A stretch of DNA of 64,000 bases from Trichaptum fuscoviolaceum (Eukaryota; Basidiomycota; Agaricomycetes; Hymenochaetales; Trichaptaceae), in the NCBI GenBank assembly GCA_910574455.1, contig CAJSYZ010000004.1, positions 1,426,001-1,490,000 on the forward strand, written 5' to 3'. Every line of letters begins with the position of its first letter. Position 1 is the stretch's first letter. Below the pieces are notes generated by a model, which did not search any database, was not told the DNA's origin, and saw only the letters and a list, made by a program, of their open reading frames with translations. Made by a program: the position numbers and the translations under genes. Shown piece by piece: positions 32,791 through 43,310 of this stretch.

Positions 32791-35700
32791 ATGGACGAAC
32801 GTAATAGCTACGATAGGGAAGTGGAATGGACTCCGATTCGATGTGAGTTAGGAGTCTATTTGCATATCATGCACGCAGTTCAAGTGCCACGTTCCAAACT
32901 TAATGGCTAACCATTTTCACTTTTAGCGTCTGTAAGACATGATGAATTAGGTCTTGAAAATCAAGGTTTCTTCTTTCATCATTTGATTTGAAAAACTCTG
33001 AAAATAACATGCACTAGACATCTATAACGAGGGAATAGCGGCATCGGAAGAGAGTATCAATTTGTGGAAGGAGCGACTTGAAAATTATAAGAAGTGTGTT
33101 CGCCTACTTCATTGTCTAGTTGATTGACTGACGCCTTCATACACACTGGCAGGGGCTGTCATGAACTTAGAGACGAGGTTCGACCACCCTCATCTTGTCT
33201 CGATTGGGCTACATTTAATATTGCTCCTATGTAGTTGATGGCTCTTGAAGATCACTTCTCTCGCATTGGGGAGAATCCTACGACAACTTCGGCAATGAAT
33301 TCACTTTATTCCAACATTGTTGACCACGTGAATATACTTGAAGAAGAGTATCTTAAGAACTGTACTATCTTGGCTCTTTCCCTCTTTGAGTTGTTTGATA
33401 CTCATTCTCCCTTAGACTGTGGCGTCCGCGAAAGAGCCATGCTATCGTCATCACTAGTGCACTACCGTGATCTGATCACGGAATTTCACAAATCACTGTA
33501 CCGCCGAAGACATCCATTCTACTTCCGTGGAGTCAAGAAATGGGAGGAGCATTTAAAAGTATCTAACGAGAAACATCTCTCATTTTATTACTTACAACGA
33601 TTCCAATTCTAGCGTTGCACTCCTCGAGCGCATGGTGAAATGGGTACGATGATTGCATAAATTGTTATACGACAAAGGCACATTTAGCGAACCTGATTTC
33701 CCTACAGATAACCATTCCGTCGAATCTTTGTTTCTTCCTAGGCGGCACCAAGAATTTGCCATGCGAAGTGTCGAGCGTGTGAGGCCGCTTCCTAGGCCTG
33801 AGAACAATATGACCCAACAGCACGTTTTCGACATTCTTATTCCGATGCTACAGCATACGATGGGTAACGTGGTGGAAGAACTACGATTATTTTCCAAGAC
33901 TGGTGCGTCTTCCTCGTACAACAGTTTCTGTCTTTTATCTCTGCTAAAAGGCTACTCTTTGTAGCCATGTCTTCTTTCCTTACCAACGAGGAAGAAAAAG
34001 CAAAAGCTCTGTACGACGCAAGTATGACGACAATTGCCACATTCTTTTCAAGTGTAACAGCCACCACGCTACAGTTCTCGTACGCATTTTCGCAGCAGGA
34101 TTCGAACAGGTATAGGAGCACCGTAAACCTCTTTTGGTTCTTGTCTCTTGTTTTCAGTGTCTCTTCGGGTGTGAATAGTCTCATGGGCATGGCGTGGAGG
34201 AAGTCATCGATGTGAGTATACCGTCTGTTGCACTTGCTCTGCTTCAATACTAAGTTTGATATTTCATCTACGATTCATCATTTCTTCAAAGATATAATAC
34301 AAGCTCACCACCCAAATTGCTTAAAATATGGCTTGACAAGTCTCCCATGGTCTGCTTGATTATCTCCGCCCTTACGTTCATGGTCGGCTTGAATCTATTC
34401 GTCTACCTATCAACTCAGGTACGACCTTGCGACTTCATTTACTGCTTGTTTGCCTAATGTTACTTTTTCCTCTTACTTCTCTTATTTATGTCAGCCTTCG
34501 TTTGTATCGCTGTCGACAAATCTGACCACTGGGTTACACGTCATATGCCTCCTGACCGTCACTATGTGGTTCTTCTATCGTCGGAAAAGGCACACAAAAT
34601 GGGTTCGCAAAATCCTGTCGATACTCATCGTAATAATGCACCCGCAGGAACAATACAGGAAAAATAAGTTGCATTGGATACGCAACATATACTGGTACTT
34701 TCCTACTTCCGAGAAGTTATCAACCGCCTAACCCAGTCGTTAGGGCTTTCAGACGTCACGACGCAGTGGCTAGCATAAATTTACGCCTATTCAGGGACAA
34801 AGACTGGCCAGATCCTTGGTTGGTAGCGCGGCTAGTGAACTTTGTCACTCGTTTAGTTGGGAAGTTGCGAATGAAGCGCGCGATCAGGTCGATCGCGCGT
34901 TTTGTTCGGAATCTCATCTGTGGCCGAAATGGCTACTCGAATGAGGACTCCGAGTATGCGAAGGCCAAAACGCCAGAAGGGTACTGGGAATATGCACAAT
35001 CATACCAAAGCAACTCGCGGAGTCGAGCAGCGCCGAAGAAACGAACTTACTTTTATCATCTACTGCAAATATTCGGAAATCGTTATCGCGGCGTACCAGA
35101 ATTGGTCATGACAGCGATCGAGCATTGGGAAACTGACCGATGGTAAGTGATTATATACAATATCGATGAGGTCAACCAAATATTTACGTGATCACACGTT
35201 TAGGGGGCAATTATATGCTGAAGATCTGCCCATTGATGTTATTGTGAAACGTTTAGTTTGGGGCTACCCAGAGTTAGTTCGGAGGTTTCATCAAGACTGC
35301 CTTCGTGAAATAACAAACGAACGGGATTGGACGAAAGAGGAGAAGCGCCGCAACGAAAGTGCGCAAATAGAGGAGCGACGACGACAAGGCAGGAGTCGCA
35401 TGAATGTTGCTAGCCTTCGAAAAGAACAAGATAATGGCAACCAAGGGCAGAAAGACTATGCATCTAAGGCCACACAGGTTAACAGGACAAAGCCTTCGAA
35501 GTCCACGCGTATCATCATGATGAGATCTTTCAAGGTTCCCCGGTTTTACAAGGCGAGATTGGTCAAGGCGACAGTTTCTAGTATAAAAAGTCTGTCCGAA
35601 ACTACGCCAGGCAACTTTGTGACTAACGTGGACGAAGTAAAAGCAGGAAAATCGAACAAGTCATACTCTTGGTTTCCTACAGGCCTGCTTCGGTGGGCCT

Positions 35701-35843
35701 ATGACAAAACTCCTATCACTAGTAGAAATGAAGCGCGTCATGATAAGAATCTATACCTCCTCGAGAAAGACCATCCACATTACGTTTCGAACCCTTTTCG
35801 CGGCGCTGTGAAAGGAAGTCCAGGCCAATGTTCACTCTTATGA
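32791..35843 (+). CDS. Large multi-span membrane protein with C-terminal CaaX-like box (Agaricomycete family)
   Basis: Proposed exons join(32791..32842,33018..33093,33153..33177,33235..33558,33613..33643,33708..33902,33965..34211,34292..34418,34495..34694,34744..35142,35204..35843) give 771 aa, phase consistent throughout. The 5' end may lie further upstream, since the frame before 32791 is open. The N-terminal third is helical (YNEGIAASEESINLWKERL, LMALEDHFSRIGENP, EEEYLKNCTILALSLFELFD). Four membrane spans follow at about residues 250-400 (FFSSVTATTLQFSYAF, VNLFWFLSLVFSVSSGVNSL, VCLIISALTFMVGLNLFVYL, GLHVICLLTVTMWFFY). The C-terminal half is basic and hydrophilic and ends CSLL, a prenylation signal of the CaaL type. 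I recall related Agaricomycete proteins but no assigned function. Exons at 33613 and 33708 are the weakest. Confidence 0.65.
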
Positions 35844-35941
35844 CCGTTGCATTTGTGTCGTAACTGTCCATATATGTACATACACGTAGAATACCGCATT
35901 GCGATAGAAGACATCAGCTTATACTTACATATGCTTCCCTG

Positions 35942-37773
35942 TTACAGGAATAAGAATGTAGTGATGCTCATCGCAGGGAGAGTGTCGGTCGTTGCACTTG
36001 TGCGATGAATTTGCCAGTCCACGCTAGCAGAACTCTGCGCCAGTCCAATCAATGCACCCAGACCCGTCATCGACAAGTCGATGGCCTTCGAAATAGTGTC
36101 CATGTTCATTAGCAGTAACGACGCGCGAGCTCGGCCAAGTGAAGTTTGCTGAACCTGCGGCGCTTTGAATGCAAGGCCGAATACGTTGGCCGGAAGACTG
36201 TTTACGTCGAAACGCGTAGCGCCAAGCCAGACAAAGTTTGCAAAATGTTTGAGGAGGAAAAACCGCTTCGTGGTATACATGGCGAAGTTCTTGTTTGTCG
36301 CAAAGTCTGGGTCATAGTATACCTAACAACCGTTTTAGCTCCGCAACTATGCGTTTATGGAAGGCAAAGCTTACGAGGCCATCGTTCCATCCTTCCGGAT
36401 TGGCGGCACTGATACAAGTATTATTTCCGAGAGGTGAGCAGCCTATTCCGCTTGAAAGGGCAGTCCAGAAATCGAAATGGGCATCAAGTCTGTAATAAAA
36501 GAGTTAGAGAGGGTCGTACCCAGCTGCTCGCTTCCAGGTCACTTACGCTTGTGTAAAGCTCTGATGGATGATCTTTCCCAGTTGAAGAGCCCCTGTCATT
36601 GTCGGGCTACAGTCCAATTGTGCCATTAGATAAGATATGCAAAAATGACAAAAGTTACTAACTCATAGCCTTGAGAGTAAGTCAAAGGTGCAGCAGGATT
36701 ACCGACATTAGCAGCACTAGCCGTGCCCCAACAGCAGATCTCGGTAAACCATGTATCATGTCCACTCAAGTTTCTCCCCAGTGCACCCATCTGTGCGACA
36801 TCTGCATCACTCCCGAAGCCATACTGATGGTGAGAAACAGCTGCAAGGCTTGCTTTCGCATCCGGAATCCACGTGGGAGCTTCTGGGATGAAATTTCCAG
36901 TCGAGCTTGATTCGTCAGCCATGATACCGACAGATTGTAGACCCGCAGAGTCCAGTGCTGAGCGGACGGCAGTCACCACCGCCGCACGCTGCTGGGGAGT
37001 AACTATCATTCCTTCCTGGCCACATGGGGTCACATCATCGCTATTAAATGCCTGTAATGCATGTACTTAGAGCAGGTCAGTTAACAATTCTACTTTTGCA
37101 AACGCACGCTGTCCGGTTCATTCATAGGAGAAACATGTGTAAATCCAATGCCTTGGATCTTCCAATGCCCGACCACATCCGCAATGTATTGAGCATAAGC
37201 AGGTATTTGCGTGTCGACAATAGTCCCGCCGCAGCTCCTGTTATTGCTCGTGAAGGCCGGAGGAGCAGAGTTCACGAATGCGGTGATGATAGGCACTTTT
37301 GCTTGCGCGGCTTTCTTGAGAAAATATACGCCGGCGGCGTCCGCGGACCAGTTATACACTCCGGGAGAAACAAAGAACGTCTCAGGTGCACGCCTATGAA
37401 ATGCATGTTATCGTCAGCGAAGTTCTGGTTCACCGGAACTCTTCACTCACGTAGGATTGCCAACAAAGACGCCTCCACCTCCGACATTATATCGGTACGA
37501 AGTCAAACCCATGCCAGACGTACCAAACAATAAGTTAGCAGCCTGCTCTCGTGCACTCTCCGGGAAGCTAACGAGGTCGTTAGGCCACCAAGCCCCGCTC
37601 GCTCCGATCCCATGTATTACTTGAGCGGGTGCGCTGGAGACTATTACTTGAGCTGAAAATATAGTTTCAGCTAGCGACGACCGACGGTTTCAATGACTTG
37701 AAAAAATACCATCTGCTAATTCACAGACCAGACTGAGAGCAAGAAAGCAGATAGACTTGCTAGCGAGTAACAT
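35942..37773 (-). CDS. GH30 endo-beta-1,6-galactanase-like secreted enzyme
   Basis: Seven exons, complement(join(35942..36322,36375..36489,36547..36606,36663..37051,37108..37393,37451..37652,37710..37773)), give 498 aa; all introns are 51-57 nt. A signal peptide (about residues 1-21, MLLASKSICFLALSLVCELA) precedes a TIM-barrel of glycoside hydrolase family 30: GIGASGAWWPNDL, SYRYNVGGGG, HVSPMNEPDS, GIMADESSS, HHQYGFG, WFTEICCW, GYDPTMTGALQLG. The acid/base is E181 in MNEPD and the nucleophile E288 in FTEICC. The C-terminal beta-sandwich starts near RFFLLKHFANFV. Fungal members cut beta-1,6-galactan side chains of plant arabinogalactan, fitting a plant-degrading or plant-associated lifestyle. 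Beta-1,6-glucanase is the main alternative. Confidence 0.85.
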
Positions 37774-38364
37774 GACGACCGGTACAGAGTTGTCAGCTCC
37801 TTTCAAATGAGCAACTCAACGATTCCCTACATCTTTAAAGAATTTTGTTCACACCAGAAGGTTCACTGGAAGACTTCGAATCCGGACCCGCTTGTATGAA
37901 GATGACGTCCAAGCAGTACGGACGGGGACAGGTGATCTTCACATTCCACCCAGAACGAAGAGGGGAGGAGGAGGACGGAGTATCCAGATAATGAATAAGT
38001 CATGTGTCTTTGAGATCGCTCAAGAAGAAGTAATTATCCTCGAAGACATACAACCAGCGGGCCGGGAAGTGTGTCCGCTGGCAGGAGTCGCTACGTGAAC
38101 GTCTAGGTCGGCTTTCATTCCACAGAGAGAAGCTCCCCATGTTCACATGGAAGGAAGCAAGATAAATACGCCCTAGGTGTCTTCTTCGTAGCTATATTTA
38201 CCTGGAATCCAGAACGTTGGCACAACTGATTGTGAGCTGATCAAACTGTGAATAGCTAATAAGCATTGATAGCGTTGTGCACGCTGCACGTGAAGCTCGG
38301 TCAAATACAAGAATACATCTGGATTATACGCACAAGAAGCATAACTCTGATAGATCAGACTGGT
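37774..38364. other. Intergenic: GH30 promoter to zinc-finger 3' end
   Basis: No gene recognised in about 590 bp. It contains the GH30 upstream region, without an evident TATA box. Confidence 0.45.
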
Positions 38365-39695
38365 CTACAGGACCTGCCCTCGTCCCCTTGGAAGACCACC
38401 TCTGCCTCTGCCTCTTCCACGACCACCAATCCTGGCTCTTCCAGTGCCTCTTCCTCGACCAGCTCCAAGGGCAGGCACGGCAGTACCACCTCTGACGTGC
38501 AGCATACCCCGTTCAAGGGGCTTCGATACGGGAGGAGGACGTGGAATCTCGGCTTTCAACGCTTCAAGCGCTCCGTCGATATTGATAGAGAAGCCGGTAT
38601 CCTCCCTTGAGTCCATTTCTTCGATCTTTTCCCCGGTGCTGAAAAGATTTGAGACCAATTTATCTGATGCGGTGGGTAGATGTCAGACTGACCGTATATC
38701 AGGCTTATGGGTTGGAGGCTTTTGAACATGTGGGTGCTGGCCCTCTTGTGCAAAGGACCGATGCTTCCCGCCTCGTCCAAAACGAATAGTTGGAGGAACA
38801 AGACTCAATGAATCCAAAGAGTTTGTAAGTGCGTTTAGATCAGCTTTTTGCGACACAGTCTCCCTTCTTGCGGGTATCTCGCGTCTTTGGTCAAGAACTT
38901 GATTCGACAAATTCTCAGGTCGCCCAGTCTTATCATCTTCGTCTTCGTCTTCGCTGTCGTCCTCATCATTGTTCATGGTGTCGTCAAGGTCCCGTCTCTT
39001 CCAGGGTTTCCTGATTAAACTCACTCCATCGCCCCACTTCTTCAACAATCCGCCTACACCTTTGTTTGTCACAGCGAAAAAGTACTCTTTAGGGAATCCA
39101 TGGGCCTGGATGAGGTGCAGGCGGCGTTTTTTGGGTTCAAGAAAAAGTCGTGGACAGGACTCGAGATGACAAGCGAACTGGAATTGACATTCAATACTAT
39201 AGTGGGGAATTAATGAACAGGTGGTAAAACTTACAATCTTCTCTCCTCGTTCTTTCCTTACAGCTGCAAGAGGATCATGACATTCTGTTTGATGCTAAAA
39301 CAAAGGTCTATTTAGCTATATGCATCAGCGGTCGGACGACATGGAATCTCCGCGGAAAGGGGAGGTCAACGAGAAGCACTCACCAGCTCCATTAACCTAG
39401 CGTTTGGAAACACAGCACCACAACCTCTGTCCTCACAAACATATGCATGATATTTTGCGTAATGAACCTCAAGATCGTTTGAGTTCGTCAACCTAGTTGG
39501 TTGATTATGTGGTGGATGGCATGTCGGAGGAAGTGTACATAAGAGCGGGGCACTCTCTGCGCTCGACAACTGCGATTCAGTGGATGGTGACAGCCGAAGT
39601 ACCTTTGTGGTCGGTGTTGGTGACGACGACGACGATCTCGATGGGCTCCTGTAAGCTTCATCTTGTGCTCTCGATCGTTTCGTGGAAGTGTACAT
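38365..39695 (-). CDS. C2H2 zinc-finger protein, ZNF511-like, with RGG tail
   Basis: Four exons, complement(join(38365..38638,38693..39177,39235..39294,39384..39695)), give 376 aa. Two adjacent CX4C-X12-HX4H fingers are visible: CEDRGCGAVFPNARLMELHQ (split by intron 1) and CHLESCPRLFLEPKKRRLHL, followed by IQAHGFPKEYFF. That pair, with a finger followed by FP and an aromatic stretch, is typical of ZNF511-type proteins. An acidic run (DEDDSEDEDEDD) lies in the middle and an RGG/GRGRG-rich tail at the end, suggesting RNA association. Its cellular role is poorly defined. The start is the ATG at 39693-39695. Confidence 0.75.
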
Positions 39696-39982
39696 GTTTG
39701 CGATTTTTACGAGCTAGTTGAGATAATGTTGTCGAAGGAGCACGAAGCAGGCTTACAAGTGGTTGTGAAAGAAGAAAAACAAGCCGGGGGCATAGACCAC
39801 AATCCAGGAGTTGCTTATTAAGCAATGTGTTTAAAAAAGCCTTCGCAGCAGCAGAGACAAAAAGTACATATAGTTCCGTGTCATTAATCAAAATACAATG
39901 AGCCTCAAAATGAAAATGAGCTAGCTACACAACGATATTGATACATACTAAATCTAAACACCGACTTTCCGAAGTGCATTGA
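39696..39982. other. Short spacer to the F-box/WD40 gene
   Basis: Under 300 bp between two minus-strand genes. Promoter of the zinc-finger gene and 3' flank of its upstream neighbour; no other signal seen. Confidence 0.5.
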
Positions 39983-42110
39983 TCAATCATCTTCTTCCGA
40001 AGGTCGGAAACTCCAAATTTCCATAACGGTCTTGCCCGCGCGCTTGCACATCACGACACATTTGTCGTACTTGTGCGCCACCTTCCAGACGGCTTCAGAT
40101 GCCTGAGTGAGGTCACGAACATAATTTCCCGTAGGTGCGTCGTACAGGCGGACGCGGCCATCGTTCCCTCCGGTGACAAGAAAATGGGAGTCGCACTGAA
40201 GAGCTGTCACTGATGAGTCGTGCGCCGCGATACGTCGCATTGCAGACATGGTTTCGAGTGAAAAAGTAATGACACGCCCGTCTGATCCTCCAGTAGCGAG
40301 AGTATTGCTCAGTAGTTGCAGCTGGCAGACCAGAGCAGTGTGGCCTTGTAACAGTGCTAAGCAATGACTGCTGCATTGTTAGAATAGTTTACAGAGTAAA
40401 TCAAAGTGAGGAATATCATACCCGTTAGTAGGATCCCATACGCGAACAGTCGTGTCAAGCCCCCCAGAGGCGATGTACTTTCCGTCGTAAGCCACAGAGT
40501 AAATCTGATGTAGATGCCCTCGGAGAACGTAAAGACACTCTCCCGTGTCGATGTTCCAAAGCTGAAGAAGCCCATGAGAATTTATGATTATAAAAGAAAT
40601 AGAAGAGCTTACTCGACAAGTACAGTCGTAGCTTCCGCTCACTGCCTGATTGCCACAAACATCCAAACACCTAACACTCTCCTCGTGGCCTGTGAGCGTC
40701 CTGAGCAACTTGCCTCTTTGCACATCCCAAACCCTTAATGTCGCATCTCGTGATCCAGATACTGCGATCGGCCGATTGTGTAGCACGCGCAGACATCTTA
40801 TCGTCGAGGAGTGCCCCTCTAGGACATAAATGCAGTATCCAGATTTAACGTCCCACACTCTGAGTTGTTTATCGCAGCCTCCGCTGACGATCAGCGCGTT
40901 GGCGTTGCCCCATCCCTCGGAGACGCAGCATACGTCACTCGGTTTCGGCGGCGCTGTAGGATCGTACGGAACGGCACTAGAACGTGGCTTATCAAGCCCT
41001 ATGGCTGTGCGCAACGAGCTAGGAACATTGAAGTCCAGCTCCTCGATGCTCATCATGTCGTAAGGTACATTGGGTGCCGTCGCTTTTCCCTTCCCGGACG
41101 TCTTCAGAGGCGGGGGCTGAGCAAGGTAGCCGCCTGCGCTGACGAGGTGGACAGCCCAGACACCTGATTCATGGCCGACAAGTGTGCGAGCAAGTACGCC
41201 GGTCCGCGCAGAGAAGACTTGAATTCGACAGCTTGCGAGACCAACGACGATCCACTCATGGTCTATGGCGACGGATGTAACCACACCACCGTCTGGGGTC
41301 GCTGAAGGAGGTCTGTGTTTATTCAGGAGTCGTCCATGACTCCGCCAATTTGTTACTGCAAGCACCATCAATTAGTACAAAAAGGTACTTGAAGCCATCG
41401 ACACTATGATAAAGCTTACTCGTCTTAAATGATTGGATAAAGTGTCTCCTGTAGGAGAAGGAAGGATCAATGGAATGGATAACGGGCTGTTTCATGCCCT
41501 CTTCCACTTCCCAAGGCACATCGGTCTCCGGAAGATTGTCACTCGCGCGCACGACCATCCGTGCATGTTGCGGCTCGTTCTCATATCCTACCCTCTCCGG
41601 GTATTTGTTCACCTCAAACCGACAGAGCGCGCACATCCGCTTCCACGCCTTCTCGTCGTTCATCAGGGCATTCCAGAATCTTGAGACCCGACCAGCACGC
41701 GCGAGGGTACGGGGGTCCTCTACAAAGCTGAGAATGTGGAGGCTGAGCTCGATGGGCAAGTCGTGCAAGAAATCGCGTTTCAATAAGGGTGTAATCGTCG
41801 TCGACACGAATAGGAGCTCGGCGGGTGTGCAATCGGCTAGGATGCTTGCAAGATATTGTTGACGCACTGTAGGCCCTGCGGACTTGAGAGACGCAAATTC
41901 CAGGCGAGAAATGTGCGCTGGGTCGGACGGGGCGAAGAAGCCACTGAGTGGCCTTGGGGAAGGAGCGGGAGTTGGTGGGGAAGCTATAGGAACATAGAGG
42001 GTAGAGGAAGTGTCTGTGCCATTGTTCAAGTTATCTGTCTCCATTTCAAGGGAAAGGTTGATAGATTCTAAGTTGGTGTCGCTGGAGATAGGTGTCAGAG
42101 CGTCCGACAT
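39983..42110 (-). CDS. F-box/WD40 protein, Cdc4/Pop1-like SCF substrate receptor
   Basis: Four exons, complement(join(39983..40370,40422..40561,40613..41355,41420..42110)), give 653 aa. The N-terminus is Ser/Thr/Pro-rich, then an F-box at about residues 115-160 (HDLPIELSLHILSFVEDPRTLARAGRVSRFW). Seven or so WD40 repeats follow, with typical endings (LRVWDVKSGYC, LRVWDVQRGKL, LWNIDTGEC, VRVWDPTNG, GGNDGRVRLYD). This architecture defines Cdc4/Pop1/Fbw7, the phosphodegron receptor of SCF ubiquitin ligases that controls cell-cycle inhibitors and transcription factors. Intron 2 (40562-40612) contains no stop, so an in-frame retained form is possible but would break a blade. Confidence 0.9.
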
Positions 42111-42546
42111 TGTAGAGGTGCACGATCAAGAGATGAAAGGTGGGTTCGCCGCACACTACCATGATTACCATATTTGGAACTTCCCGCAATTACACACTAG
42201 TCTCGTAAACCACTGGCAGTTGTCGCACAAATAAATGATAAGTAGCTCGATAAATTCCAGGCTCCGGTTTCGGTTGGATTCTAGTATTGTGATAAGAATG
42301 AGATTTAGCTTCGCTTTAATGTGACATTCGGTTTCAGTCGGAATTTACTACCATCCGGCTGCTCTCTTTTTAGCATGCATCCAATCAGTATCTTCCTACA
42401 TATACACCTGGACAAAAGACACCGACTTACAAGCGCATGCCGTGCGTTCTTCGTCACATCATATTATTTCGCTCACCTTTCTCTTCCGGATACCCATGGT
42501 AAACCAAACTCATCTGGATATCTTACCTTACTTACAAATCAACATC
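42111..42546. promoter_or_regulatory. Upstream region of F-box/WD40 gene and tRNA
   Basis: Contains CACTGGCAG at 42211-42219, about 100 bp upstream of the F-box/WD40 start codon. No gene frame supported. Confidence 0.35.
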
Positions 42547-42620
42547 GGCCGGTTAGCTCAGTTGGTTAGAGCGTGGTGCTAATAACGCCAAGGTCGCGGG
42601 TTCGACCCCCGTACGGGCCA
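42547..42620 (+). tRNA. tRNA-Ile (anticodon AAT), second copy
   Basis: Identical over 74 nt to 17875-17948 but on the opposite strand. Internal A box (TTAGCTCAGTTGG) and B box (GGTTCGACCCC) are intact, and a T-run at about 42650 can terminate transcription. Confidence 0.97.
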
Positions 42621-43310
42621 TTCTTTACTACTACTTCTACTCTCATGTAACTTTTTCTTGTACTTTACTATCTAAAATTTAATACATGACATTGTTGGCT
42701 GCTGACGGCGTGCTTTCTTGACGACGACTACGAGAACGCCAGGAACTTTCGTTTTCTATGTACAGTGAAAAAAGAACAGTTGTTTAATCAAATACTACTA
42801 TGGTATGCAGTAAGAACAGCAAAGATGAATATGTTCGACGACGGGAAAATCAGCATCGGAATTTGTGAGCATCTTATTCTACATTTTGTTGGTTATTTAA
42901 CGTGCCGTGTAGACCGTTCTATTCATAAGTTGGCAGAACGTTAGTGCAGTTCAGACCCTCTGGAAAAAAGGTCCCCCTCAACTTTAAATGGACCCTGAGG
43001 ATCGGCCTCTTCCGACTCGGAACCGTGGGAAGGTTTGGGCAGAGAAAATTTCACATCGCAAACTTGGCCTTGGACATTTTTCGCGTTCATTCCAAGACCA
43101 ACAGCTTGATGTCAGAGCGCTGCTGATCATTTTTTCGGTCGAGAGGTCTCCAATGGAGAATTATATCGTCTCAATTCGTTAAATTTCCAGTGGCGCGAGG
43201 TCGGCTTCCAGTGATCGGGGGAAAGTTTTCCTTTCCTGCCAGTGTGCTGAACTTGAACTTGAAGTCGACGGAACAAGAGTGACAATGCGCGCCTGTTGCC
43301 CAAATCCCCT
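42621..43310. other. Upstream region of the 896-aa orphan gene
   Basis: No gene. Three CCAGTG words within about 55 bp (around 43191, 43210 and 43239, the last inside CTGCCAGTG) precede the ATG by 70-120 bp, then a tandem ACTTGAACTTGAAGT. These may be regulatory sites. Confidence 0.4.

Noticed and set aside
34695..34743. Stop at 34731 separating two genes (TM protein and 35-kb basic protein)
   Set aside because: A GTACTT..GTTAG intron with CTAAC branch site rejoins both in frame (TG|G), so one gene is simpler.
40562..40612. Uninterrupted frame through intron 2 of the F-box/WD40 gene
   Set aside because: Clear GTAAGC..CAG borders, and removal restores a normal WD repeat.
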